Source: Candidatus Woesearchaeota archaeon
GTDB taxonomy: Archaea; Nanobdellota; Nanobdellia; Woesearchaeales; JABGUJ01
Length of the DNA stretch: 64,000 nucleotides
Reading direction: 5' to 3'
NCBI GenBank assembly: GCA_018646625.1
Contig: JABGUJ010000001.1
Location: forward strand, 255,534-319,533
Position 1 is the stretch's first letter, and each line of letters begins with the position of its first letter. A program made the translations under genes and the position numbers. Positions 27,701-35,211 of the stretch are shown piece by piece. The notes beneath the pieces were generated by a model that made no database searches, was not told the origin of the DNA, and was given only the letters and a program-made list of their open reading frames with translations.

Positions 27701-30700
27701 ATCTTCCATTAAGCGTTACATACATCGTAGTTAAATTAATACTTGACTTTGCTAAGAAAGAAATATTGTAAGTATGCATACCAGAAGCCTCAAACGAAGT
27801 TGTTATTTTTACAGTATCGTCCGGCTTAGGCACAAACACAAGAACCCCTCCCTGCGCATCATCTGAAAAAGATAATGTTGCTTCATAATTCTCGCACTTA
27901 GTTTTATTATTGTCATACGCAGTTATATAATTCTTAACAATATCATGAGGTTCAAGATCAGGAATATAATCATTCAAAATATAAGTTATATTATTATTCG
28001 CATCAGCTAACTTTGCAACTAAATCTGTCTTTAGATTAAACGCCTCAGTATGATTGCTTCGAACATTAGTAAGATTCAAATTTGCAGCAGAATATGTGTT
28101 AATATGATATTCCCACGCATCGATGAGATCATCATTAGCAGTTTGCGCTGCAAGCTCATGTTCGGCTAAGTCAGCCCAATACCCATCAGGATATGGCGCA
28201 CTATACATTGTAAGAAAGTTTTGAAGTTCTTGGTACTTGGTATTATTAGTGCTATTCTTTTGCTCTACAACCGAATAATTACCACCCCGATCCCAACAAG
28301 TCTTATTCCATAGTTCAGCAGATGTGAGTAAGCCAGCCTGTATTGTGAGATTTTCAGCAACATCAGGCAACAATACATTTATTGAATTTCTCAACGACTT
28401 GTTTGCGTCCAAGTAATACAACGCCTGAACAACATCGGCAACAACCTCTGGCGGAAACTCCGTTTCATCATTCAAATAATCGGAAGCCAACTGACAAGAC
28501 GTGTTCAGAAGTTCCAGCTGAACTTCAACATCGCCCTCATAATACGGTCCAGAGGTTCCTTCAAACTCATAAGAATAAACTGAAGGCGCGTCTTCTTCTA
28601 CCGGAAAAGGCAACGGAAGCGTATCAACATATGTCGCATTAGTATAATTCAAAGCAAGATGATCAACACCTTCACAAGATTTTTGAGTCATATAACTATC
28701 ACACATTCCGTGAGCATCTTTACAGCTAGTACAATACGATAACATGTATGGAGTACTATCAAAATCTGCACTAATTAGATTAATATCGTTAGTAATATTA
28801 GAATAAAAATCGTCATAATATTCTTCAGACGCAGAATTCCACTCAAAATCAGGAGCATAACCACAAGTACTAACCAAAGAATCTAAATAATTAAAATCTT
28901 CAAAAGGCTCAACAAAGAAACCGTCTTCAGCAAGAGTAGAACAAGCATCTAAATAATCGCCCAAGACAACTTTATTCAACTGACACTGAGCTCTCAAAAA
29001 GTAGTCGGTAGGAATGTGCGAGGTATAGGGTTCATCAGAAGAGTCAGCATCAATCCCCACGACCCAATAATAAGAATAATTTGAACAGTCAAACGCATTA
29101 TCTATCTGATCATCAATAAAACCAATAAACTCATGAAGATCATTATAGTTCGATTGCAGATTGTATTCACCACTTTCGTCTCGCCATCTGTCAAAAATTC
29201 TCTCAAACAAATGATAAACTGCCTCACATTTACAAGCATCTAACTTAACCTTTTGTTCATCACAATAAGCATAATCATTTTCAAGATCACAAGCAGTAAC
29301 ATACTTATCGCTATTACCGGATTGAGTCATTGGATCTATCTCAGAATAACAATCACCCAACTTATCACAAACATTTTGCGTACAATTAATATTGGCGAAC
29401 GGATTTAATCTACCATCACATAAATTACACGTACTTGGTCCTTTTTCATCATTGGTAGTACCAATCCCTCTGGATCTATAACCATACCAATCATCAAATT
29501 CGTCAGAATTTTTAGTATACGAATATTCAACATTGTCGGGATTTGCAGGATAACATACACCACTTCCAAATTCTTTAGAAGACGTGTTATACCATTTACA
29601 GCGCACATCTGCAGCACCATCATCAACATATGCCGCACCACACGTATCAAATTCACATCCTCTCTCAGATTTATAGTCATAACATGTTACAGTGTCAAGG
29701 GAGTCTATTCCAGCAGAATGATAATAATACTCATTATTTTCATCATCCATAATTTTTTTATTTTCTTGTTTTCTACAACTAAAACAATCATCTTTAGTTG
29801 AATGAGAATAATCAAAATAACAATATTTCTCAGCATTGGTGCCGTCAAATTCGCCTACTGGAACGCCTAAACAAGCATCCTCATAACTAAATAACCCGAA
29901 TACATTAGATCCTGGCGTAGCACATTCACCACGCAATCTACAATAAGCTTTCCCGGCAGAACTAATACAAATATAATCTCCCTCCAGCGTAAGACAATTA
30001 GGCGTGTATAAATCATCAAATAAATGCTCATCGGCCTCAAATTCCCCATCTCTATTGAGATCGACACTACCCTGCGGAGAATTAAGATAGTCTTGACCTG
30101 TAACGCCATCAGATGCTAAATGATTATTATCCAAACAAACCTCTCGTATTTGACCAACACAAAATTGTTGATTTTCTATATCGATTAATGTTTTACCTTC
30201 ACACTCTGCATTACCAGTAGTAAATTGAGTTGTAGCAGTACCAGACTCCGAACCTGGAACAGCGCCCAACTCACCGTTGGTTTGAATATACACCACAGTA
30301 AGAATATAATTATAAGTCGTATCCCACGCAGGCGCAGGCAAACCTAACACACCACCATCATCAATAAAGAAAAATTGATTTGGAGATATTTGAGAAACTT
30401 TGGAAATTGGAACATTAACATCTGCATCATCTACAAAAGTATCGCCATCCAATCTTTGCCTTACTAATTTGTAGTATGCAACAGGAAATCCATAACACGG
30501 AGGAGTCCAATTCAATTTAACCGCTTTAACGCCTTTAATATGACTTCCATTAAATCCGCCAGGCGCAGAATCATAATCACATTCAAACTGTTTAATAGTA
30601 ATATCTAAATCTAATTGCTCATCGTTCTGAGCAGAACCAGAAACTTGCCAAATACCTTCATCATAAGTCGCTAAATAATAATTTCCATTCTCAAATACTT

Positions 30701-33665
30701 CAACATAAACAACCTCATTATTGAAAGGCATATAGCCTGCCTTAAATGGAACTACTGAATACTTACCAACAGACAAACCGATTTCATATCTGCCATTATC
30801 GGCAAACGCCACAAATGATAAACCCGAATCAATATTTGTAAAAATCGCTTTAGACTCAAACAACAAAGTTTCAAAGACTCCAGACGCATCAACAAGTCTA
30901 ATATCGCCTTCAATTAGTATTGTTTCAACATACTGCGCACATTCATACTCCCCATCACCATTCTGCAAAAATACAGGATATGTAGATTCACGATTCTCGG
31001 AAGGACAACATGCACCAACGGTAGGAGAAGAAGTAGGGAAAAGTTGCTCACCACAATAACAAGCAGTATCTCCACCATTACTTGAAAAATCAACAGCATC
31101 AATATAACCATCAAAAGGAGAGACATCATCTCCAGTTTCCCAATACATATCTCCGTTTGCTTTAGTCATTTCTTTAGCATCAACATCGCATTCAGGATAA
31201 GATAAAATACACTCAGAAGTACAAGCATAAGACTCCGCACTACACCCTTCCTCGCCTTGATGCGCTGTCGCATAATCAGAATCTTGACACATTAATGGAT
31301 CAGAACAACACTGTGCTGCGGGCAAAGACGCTTTACATCCACCATCACAACAAACATCATTAGTTTCCTCGCCACAAGACGTTTCGGGAGGAATTAATGC
31401 ATATTCTTCAAAAAACAACTCCGAGATCAAAATAGAAGAATCATCACAACCGTTAGAACAACAAGCATATCCTTCCTGCAAGCAAGGACGATCGTCAATC
31501 TTGCTAAGACACTCAGCATAATCATCAGTAACAAAACCTTGCACACCATCTACAACAGCACCGGCTAAACAATAAGGCCCTTTGATATAAGACAAAGATG
31601 ACGTTCCCAAATAATTCAGTGGTCTATTTCCACACATACACGGTCCTTCTAAATTCCCATACACCTCTCCAGGATGTTCAGAATCTAACCTTGTACCGTC
31701 AACATCTCCTTCACAGTTTCTAAACTGACAATCTTGTTCACATTCACCTACATAGTTATCTTCAACCCACCTTCCAAAACATATGCCTGGAAAAAGACGC
31801 GACACTCCACCAACAGAAGTGTTGTATGTACAAGATTTACCTTGACAAGAAACTTCTTGACAATTTGCTAAACCATTATCGTCGTTATCAAGAGGAAAAT
31901 AGGCATTGCCATACCCTTCCATATCATCACAAATTTCAGTAGAAGGTGTATCGGCTTTAGCAATAAAAGAGCCTTCACACGCTTGAACATTATGAGATTC
32001 ATTAAATGAATGCAAACCAATTGTCTCCCCATCAAAATAATCCTTTAATTCTTCAGAAAAGAAATTACAAGTATCGCCAGTAAACTCGTTCTCCCAACCA
32101 TCACATGCTGCATGACAAGTATCATCCCCAATAAACGTACAATCTGCCTCACAAACTGCAGATTCAGATGCGGAGACACAAGTGTAAATATCTAAACCTT
32201 GAGAATCTGGACCTTGACTTTGACAAGTATAACCTGGAGAACAACAATCATCAACAGTGCCTTCCACGCCATCTAAAGACCTGCAATCTCTAACTAATTC
32301 TAAAGCATCATTACAATACCAACCAGTCATCGGCACCACGCAACTATTTTCAGGAGTTACACCACATGTCGGACCCGAAAACATTTGTATGGCTTCGGGC
32401 AACATATAAGATCCATCAGAAAGATCCGAAGAAACAATTTCAAACTCAGTATAATTAGAATCATAATTGGTCGCACTAACTGAAACTTTCAAAAGCAAAG
32501 GTTCATCATCGGAAACATAAACAGAATCAAAGTTAAAACCAGATATTCCTGGCGTTGTATCAAACGTATCCACAAAACCATCAAGTGGAGCACCAACTAA
32601 AACATATTCATAAGGATATTCCATAAACACATCAAAAGAATCAGGAAGTGCATTATTAAAATGGACATTACCGAGCACAGTTCCTTCCGTTTGTTCTTCA
32701 AGATATACTTCAACTATTGCAACATTACCGTCTTCTGAACTTATAGTTACTTCCTGAACCTCATAACCAAAACCCCATGCGCCAACAATAACATTTCTAG
32801 TAGGATCATCACCTACAGGAACCTCCATCCAACACTCTCCTGATGAATTAGTTACACACTGAGAAGATTCGCCTTCACCATAACTCCAAATAGCAGTTGC
32901 ATCTTCAAAAGGTTCAAGTAACTTATTTCTTACAATAACAAGAATTGCGCCTTCACTCGCAAGAGTCATAGGAATTATTTGATCATATTTATTTTCATCA
33001 TAAACATTAATTGACGGCAACCCTCCACTAAAAGATCCCGCACTTGCAGACAGAGAATACATTCCAGGAGAAACCCCTGCATTAAACAAAAATGAATAAC
33101 CCTCCGATTTAGAAGCTACGACTTGAAGCCCCAACTTATTTAAAGTAACAACAACTTGCTCAGGTCTCGCGACAATAGGAACAACGGTACCAAAAGAAAG
33201 AGAACCCGAAATTGTTCTTTCAACAATCTCATCACACACACAGTAATCATTTTCCTTGAAAGAATAAGTAAACAGGCCTAGCTCAGTAAACTTATTTTGA
33301 CACGCAAAATAACTCATATCGTTATCAGCAAAACCACAAACATCGTCTTCAGAAAAAATCTTACAACAATCACCATAGCAAGAACCATTAATTAAATCCA
33401 AATCAACATTCTCCGAGGCACCAGCCCTTATTTGCGTCTCTTGGTCTTGAAAAAACCAATCAACAACAAAAGTCGAATCATAATAATTAGAACAGATCTC
33501 CTCAGGGGTAGATCCCTCTGGAACATCAGAATTGAAAATCTGTAAACAAGAAGCCGAATCGTCGCTGGGTATAACACAAGTACCTTCAGCCGCAAAAACA
33601 AAAGAAGACATCAAAAACAAGAGTAGAAAGAACACTAAACCAACCCCTATCACCCTCTTTTTCAA
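18729..33665 (-). CDS. Giant ~4980-aa secreted multidomain surface protein
   Basis: An uninterrupted frame of nearly 15 kb. The TTG at 33665 is preferred: it has GTGGTG 8 nt upstream, gives a clean signal peptide (KKRVIGVGLVFFLLLFL...FVFA) and lies correctly downstream of a TATA box. The in-frame TTG at 33737 sits too close to the TATA elements. In order, with approximate residues counted from 33737: Cys-rich start; three carboxypeptidase-regulatory-like beta domains (175-450); a long Cys-rich part; another such domain (940-1025); one FN3-like domain (1060-1165); Cys-rich repeats; a helical part (1755-1945); a jelly-roll-like, possibly carbohydrate-binding domain (1960-2080); Ig-like domains; three giant tandem repeats (2850-4510); and a Cys-rich end finishing DDCTMC. 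No C-terminal anchor is seen. Probably a host- or surface-contact fibre; function unproven. Confidence 0.85.
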   Translation of the reverse strand: MKKRVIGVGLVFFLLLFLMSSFVFAAEGTCVIPSDDSASCLQIFNSDVPEGSTPEEICSNYYDSTFVVDWFFQDQETQIRAGASENVDLDLINGSCYGDCCKIFSEDDVCGFADNDMSYFACQNKFTELGLFTYSFKENDYCVCDEIVERTISGSLSFGTVVPIVARPEQVVVTLNKLGLQVVASKSEGYSFLFNAGVSPGMYSLSASAGSFSGGLPSINVYDENKYDQIIPMTLASEGAILVIVRNKLLEPFEDATAIWSYGEGESSQCVTNSSGECWMEVPVGDDPTRNVIVGAWGFGYEVQEVTISSEDGNVAIVEVYLEEQTEGTVLGNVHFNNALPDSFDVFMEYPYEYVLVGAPLDGFVDTFDTTPGISGFNFDSVYVSDDEPLLLKVSVSATNYDSNYTEFEIVSSDLSDGSYMLPEAIQMFSGPTCGVTPENSCVVPMTGWYCNDALELVRDCRSLDGVEGTVDDCCSPGYTCQSQGPDSQGLDIYTCVSASESAVCEADCTFIGDDTCHAACDGWENEFTGDTCNFFSEELKDYFDGETIGLHSFNESHNVQACEGSFIAKADTPSTEICDDMEGYGNAYFPLDNDDNGLANCQEVSCQGKSCTYNTSVGGVSRLFPGICFGRWVEDNYVGECEQDCQFRNCEGDVDGTRLDSEHPGEVYGNLEGPCMCGNRPLNYLGTSSLSYIKGPYCLAGAVVDGVQGFVTDDYAECLSKIDDRPCLQEGYACCSNGCDDSSILISELFFEEYALIPPETSCGEETNDVCCDGGCKASLPAAQCCSDPLMCQDSDYATAHQGEEGCSAESYACTSECILSYPECDVDAKEMTKANGDMYWETGDDVSPFDGYIDAVDFSSNGGDTACYCGEQLFPTSSPTVGACCPSENRESTYPVFLQNGDGEYECAQYVETILIEGDIRLVDASGVFETLLFESKAIFTNIDSGLSFVAFADNGRYEIGLSVGKYSVVPFKAGYMPFNNEVVYVEVFENGNYYLATYDEGIWQVSGSAQNDEQLDLDITIKQFECDYDSAPGGFNGSHIKGVKAVKLNWTPPCYGFPVAYYKLVRQRLDGDTFVDDADVNVPISKVSQISPNQFFFIDDGGVLGLPAPAWDTTYNYILTVVYIQTNGELGAVPGSESGTATTQFTTGNAECEGKTLIDIENQQFCVGQIREVCLDNNHLASDGVTGQDYLNSPQGSVDLNRDGEFEADEHLFDDLYTPNCLTLEGDYICISSAGKAYCRLRGECATPGSNVFGLFSYEDACLGVPVGEFDGTNAEKYCYFDYSHSTKDDCFSCRKQENKKIMDDENNEYYYHSAGIDSLDTVTCYDYKSERGCEFDTCGAAYVDDGAADVRCKWYNTSSKEFGSGVCYPANPDNVEYSYTKNSDEFDDWYGYRSRGIGTTNDEKGPSTCNLCDGRLNPFANINCTQNVCDKLGDCYSEIDPMTQSGNSDKYVTACDLENDYAYCDEQKVKLDACKCEAVYHLFERIFDRWRDESGEYNLQSNYNDLHEFIGFIDDQIDNAFDCSNYSYYWVVGIDADSSDEPYTSHIPTDYFLRAQCQLNKVVLGDYLDACSTLAEDGFFVEPFEDFNYLDSLVSTCGYAPDFEWNSASEEYYDDFYSNITNDINLISADFDSTPYMLSYCTSCKDAHGMCDSYMTQKSCEGVDHLALNYTNATYVDTLPLPFPVEEDAPSVYSYEFEGTSGPYYEGDVEVQLELLNTSCQLASDYLNDETEFPPEVVADVVQALYYLDANKSLRNSINVLLPDVAENLTIQAGLLTSAELWNKTCWDRGGNYSVVEQKNSTNNTKYQELQNFLTMYSAPYPDGYWADLAEHELAAQTANDDLIDAWEYHINTYSAANLNLTNVRSNHTEAFNLKTDLVAKLADANNNITYILNDYIPDLEPHDIVKNYITAYDNNKTKCENYEATLSFSDDAQGGVLVFVPKPDDTVKITTSFEASGMHTYNISFLAKSSINLTTMYVTLNGRLASIVTIQNTSKLQLYEVHPILTAFDDPAESGDVNLSLFFQRQLTHLTNPEVKLSSVKIRSSVRQGLRFPSDDACGLSACDWNEDFGFCFKDGNDDDLPDCYVPDEAKGVLESNLDKTPGLSGWSSCNKNNTPPTVIDNIVNATVGRNGLDISFYSIDPVHLESKDKRTIVEGIEEDSELADGIPVKKLWFCIDRMDACDPFEYKDYNLNGDEDPGDNSIDLGLSTSFGYSYKMGDHSKNLIEAYIAYKEYIEGSSFSLEDSGPYYLRYAAMDQYYNMMPIRSSSMFIDMVPPTPKLTFLNSEDQRVIKSSNISLMIYSEVPGDTFYCSLNITNPDLTPGNPPYAVGLDPDNEDGKDKINGEGLYVNAFSGLNEGYHKLALHCWDDADNHNTTYYVVYIDAVSNINLTFPQPSHVISGKDVTDFWVVLTTKGNSTCNYRGTPFHEMHTDQQLEAEGLYYYADKVSFVSSFGNGDVSHYLGAGEYKAIDFDNPVTGAPISVADLENDVNIEDGGYVHMMHSSMFNKLINQDDLNAGYGFVAKSRYYPAQGESGLDDIFCVDQETSKTDSVRLVFTYDKSAPISTLTVDPDAYSVSNPNAPEITLNGKIYVDNLADNKIIFNCEDRNITNIDGSISAPENSENNDIGNVMGCDTEGMVLKFDSDQYPASRCTDYYSVGKDLTWGMFDSETELEEYVVSDTTVFLFKSVDFGGNEERFACLEVMFDEDLPTMTIVHSFAMDDWRYDLIDITNMSKFSVKFEINEPNPYTFNATLTHPDGSGVVPLFDEIDLPSNPLNLAYEKIDLPLKEGEFENLVYARLEDDVGRVNESELYIFYDQNAPVIDDLIVRDITHEDYADDFVCSMGEDGFGRICPQDKIEYGHPFEIIVFVDDVNFTSLPYFLENNTVYAGFKDMMSLQYGGYKVNESVCSDVYEDNYCSEDCVEEICTISCVWLNSTGENACDELGCFDGEELEGYEDTRYEVCYNKTTSWTPVVEYTGDLVEIEYVTNDLYLDGGLSYEEEEYAFVLRPTLLELSSSEDEIYTLDNVKAPMYEPVFKKYIYDFPWKAGEHIVEVKAVDILGNPTTPNSEALNTVQRFTVVDSVEASIAMGIREHATQLVVEDSLTTDYTYDVTFIADEYIMTDMENPNGDCVPRYELSPTPADPTYERNLNCFDNKCTLTIDNVKKLFGANVNEIYGYEFKGCDINERPFISSSLTFNVDTRGRSDDIPLPWIRAKDSSGNALPPYPANGVEYEIYSLSEQIELIGYIADYEGLKLEVRIQNNSGGPLHMFADVPSVALTPQPELCTETTLNVAAESLQGVYPGDGILSNDVESIFFGIENTADVPGLLNDKLAISDCYVRFSDEHIMNNFWRYSVLDSLLYFGEDEYYAHLEYGLDGADDANGFSVMTLNDPLKQPIQTEETFNLYQSKYPENWFNFSEVLPYADDINNMSIIVWLDGTPSYNSMNLVVKVVDDTYAPEVLDPVLYDLSGSPPETCEEGICEKLEYGHAFEILISVNDSEYTFFFEQDNTVLAKLKSLAGKYFVGNQTHYAELDSVFSDHLGISYFEPESMFRLRLNESYLTHNDEGDEYILVPYESKSLSMFDIFATKYPMAPGEYTIEVFANDSLGNEMTTELSFEIEDTVAPEFMFELNSTDEDFDYTAEDAVAESGYEFNLAIFANDFIINDSDDENAPSLTVQGVSSFVEPNDLSDYLVCNDTFCVFNDLLTALGKEVTGVLTFTFEACDLNRICGTDSFDLQVDTAELNSDIPLPWFKGDQTNDDPMPRSEDLVMGQHYFMKAIGDNVTLVGILPTSDDGLRLTIEMQHPPYTLFEINLSSAPESCGPAEDYQIANSVIASGVVFDLGAGSGEVPLEGIDDQTLTLNSDCKYAKFGDHHPLNDFNHYQFSFGGKNDLSHTSAIKDGLIGYYYVVDLVESLMHPVETQDYVEFYRNESPQNRFSKLVDLWTQGNNGWVVKVWNGDQFNFMILEVNNIPENNPPVIDDFFLVDTATELSCSPAYGCGTQIEWGHSFDVVVLINDTDYKSLITPDQTVNMTVFYPNGSVFIEEEITESISSISSGSDDYPDLSFDSEYAFANTVSVTSSILGSYGEYTFTNYSLPVGTYAVEIIATDVFGVSTTEYLEFNIVDTVAPEFEIKVFDGTKELDFEMGDELKLKPYKIVVTSTNALVDPESAMLSISGEGVDFSLSSGELSCENNVCEAWFAAIPPQVPHNTFGELELFFEASDVNGAFGSASLMINIDTMGYDSSLPLPWIKGVPRDENDEYTGDFEFPLIVVQKDNVTLTGFLPTDMIEYSYQIWVSKPDGAPSNVTDIISLNEGALACGSQSMGNYNVSGKNIGGMILSHSAGSTKFGVESIMNLSESEFADCTVRFGEYGHEENGWLNYPVGDINYFKHPNYNHELFDDTDFFVDYFSAITLAKSLAEEIFTKQGVFFRTAKQPHNWFNVTVDLPYDTTIVSIWIWKTGTDSYKFLDLEVFQVGEFGQYRIDNIVPDFDETFSFTSGIGNFETTIEFEVPLLSDCSLIHLADTTAEAFEIEIETEPVQAENGWFKYSYTITPDMCGPGGPFYQMGTKKEDTLSLKNNFHNFLIECTHPWLGSAVGPVCYKFDTLISQYDSISQTYTFTGLEDVCEANSPGGLPIITKCERDCSTTYFDYDGCIGDAACKWCPGSVVDGYKGMIEGGSCVNWNAGQCEDCEVNGVELKYDNRPSNIFVGGKADEGNKICDNVGTCNTDCGGHNVAAGCKCPTNCRISASGGLYVPPTNGNVDCGGPLACATDFPTVDYYSEAEYNVDKRFRIDVYDDPAQAGAVQRDDEYPGFDDYGTQGSFGYYMRQKGVDPRCELCESGGARYYVNDCGSCSDNPYNNDHKLNDWTEGPPGKNKRNKICDDVPMCPGTGNSVECSGYETTECRCHDSNTRFTGYLIAHDDHVPLADTPSNAQYSGPLVNCGGYSESYANSQGKTNCGTGTDDCTMC
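20200..25196 (-). repeat. Three giant protein repeats of about 500-640 aa inside the giant gene
   Basis: Three consecutive units share landmarks in the same order. Approximate limits are 25196-23279, 23278-21720 and 21719-20200. Each opens with a VIDD or VLDP-type strand and an E[YW]GH[PAS]F element, then a VAPEF-type or related Ig linker, a PLPW[IF][KR] element near the middle, an N[WR]F[NS] element and a closing hydrophobic strand pair. The first unit is longest because of a Cys-rich insert. Divergence is large, so the duplications are old and no DNA-level repeat is obvious. Confidence 0.7.
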
Positions 33666-33718
33666 AATAGTTTCACCACTTTTATTCGTAGTAACGCTAA
33701 ACCACCAAGTACGCGTAT

Positions 33719-33752
33719 TATTTATAAACCTAAACAAGAGCCGTTTATAAAT
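33719..33752 (-). promoter_or_regulatory. Double TATA region for the giant surface gene
   Basis: Two TATA-like elements read on the minus strand, at 33744-33752 (ATTTATAAA) and 33719-33728 (TTTATAAATA). The nearer one would place the transcript start near 33698, leaving a short leader with the GTGGTG site before the TTG at 33665. Just upstream, CGATTAAA occurs twice (33757-33764 and 33771-33778), a possible operator. The rest of the gap to the divergent gene shows nothing else clear. Confidence 0.55.
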
Positions 33753-33927
33753 ATTTCGATTAAATAACGCCGATTAAAGGCCTCTAGCGCCCTTAAGAAT
33801 GATTTAAACACCATTTTGATCTTCAATTCCCCATCAAACAACTAAGCCAAACCAAAATGCACCCGATTAGGCTGTAAATATGTCGATTTCGGAAAAAGAG
33901 CAACTTAAGAGTGGTTACAAAACAAAC

Positions 33928-33938
33928 GTTTATATATT
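33928..33938 (+). promoter_or_regulatory. TATA box of the lipoprotein gene
   Basis: CGTTTATATAT-type element centred about 27 nt before the ATG at 33961, the spacing expected of a leaderless archaeal transcript. It lies inside an upstream in-frame extension that could start at 33880, so the longer start is unlikely. Confidence 0.65.
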
Positions 33939-33960
33939 TCGCACTTATTTCTGTCCTAAA

Positions 33961-35211
33961 ATGGCATGGTACACATCTATGGCTAGAACCATTCGACCTC
34001 TATATGAAAAACCCGTTAGAGGCCTTGCCGCACTAGCACTTCTTGGCGCATTAACAATCGGCACAGTTGGTTGTTGCGGAAGTAACACAACCGGACATTC
34101 TGATGGAGATATTGACTGTGAAGGAATTGAATGCACATACGATGGAGATGCCGATGTTATAGACAGTGGCGAAGGAGATGTTGATTGCACAGGATGCGGT
34201 GATGGAGATGGCGGCACAGATGGCGACGGCGGAGAAGATCCTTTACCTCCCGACCCAATAGATGATGCTGAACTTCAACCTGAATCAGATAGCCAAATAA
34301 TTCTTGGTACTGATTTAAACTATGGATTAATTGTTCCTCCAAGCACAGGAGATTTAGTATGTCGAGTAAATATAATGGGACCCGGTGTTGATAAACTTTT
34401 AAGAGAAGGCCCATGCAATCCTGGAGAATTCTTTGGCGGAACTGAACCTATTACACATCCCGAATATCAACCAGGAGATCACACTTTAGATATTATTGTA
34501 GAAAATGACAACGGCGCAGTCGACGCACAAAGATTGTTCGATGTTGTTGGAAATGTGGCACCGATTATCGATCACCTACACCATCAATTTGCACACGTAG
34601 GTGGAAGCTACTATGCGGAGTTTATAGTCAGCGGCATCACACCTGAAAGTACCTTTTCAATCTCCGCCATAAATCCACCAGACTTCAATACAAACAATGA
34701 AACACCAATTGTAGAAATTGATGAAGGATACTTAGGAACTGGCGACCTTTTAAGTCAATATGGATATGTCGCTTATACACTACACGCTTGCAATGGAGAA
34801 CTTTGCGGAAACAAAGACATAAGAATTTGGATAAACAACTCATTAGAAAACATAAATTTACTTTTGGAAGACTCTAGCTACTTATTCCAAGCACCAAACA
34901 ACATCACAGATTATTTGTTTCACGGTAATTCAGAATTAGGACTAGAAGACTGTGAAACAAACAGAGTCCCAAGTTATAATCCTGAAGGACTTCCTAATTT
35001 AATTCTCGAACCTGAAGAAACAGAAGAAACAGTAATAACAGATCCGGAAGAAATCGCTTGCATATACTTAAATCTCATACAGTTAGGGACAACACCACAA
35101 ATGCTGGAACTCGTTGAAAGAAGCAGTCCAGGATCATACTCAGGATGGGAATCGTCTCTCACACCTTCATCAATTCTTGAAATAAGAAACTCAAGATTAG
35201 GACCTAACTAA
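33961..35211 (+). CDS. Asp-rich lipoprotein with Ig-like domain
   Basis: A 416-aa protein from ATG 33961 (MAWYTSMARTIRPLY), chosen because of the well-placed TATA box. A hydrophobic segment ends in a lipobox-like TIGTVGC, so the Cys is probably lipid-modified and the protein anchored outside the membrane. A linker of about 60 residues is extremely rich in Asp and Gly (DGDADVID, DGDGGTDGDGG) with several Cys pairs, suited to binding cations. The remainder is beta-rich and Ig-like with a HxCNGELCG Cys pair and ends with an acidic stretch. It is the only plus-strand gene within the first 46.8 kb, and its end overlaps the 1761-aa gene's end by 8 bases. It may be a surface or regulatory partner of the giants; function unknown. 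Confidence 0.8.
   Translation: MAWYTSMARTIRPLYEKPVRGLAALALLGALTIGTVGCCGSNTTGHSDGDIDCEGIECTYDGDADVIDSGEGDVDCTGCGDGDGGTDGDGGEDPLPPDPIDDAELQPESDSQIILGTDLNYGLIVPPSTGDLVCRVNIMGPGVDKLLREGPCNPGEFFGGTEPITHPEYQPGDHTLDIIVENDNGAVDAQRLFDVVGNVAPIIDHLHHQFAHVGGSYYAEFIVSGITPESTFSISAINPPDFNTNNETPIVEIDEGYLGTGDLLSQYGYVAYTLHACNGELCGNKDIRIWINNSLENINLLLEDSSYLFQAPNNITDYLFHGNSELGLEDCETNRVPSYNPEGLPNLILEPEETEETVITDPEEIACIYLNLIQLGTTPQMLELVERSSPGSYSGWESSLTPSSILEIRNSRLGPN

Noticed and set aside
33880-33960. Longer N-terminus for the lipoprotein gene
   Set aside because: It would contain the TATA box of the gene itself, and the lipobox signal fits the ATG at 33961.
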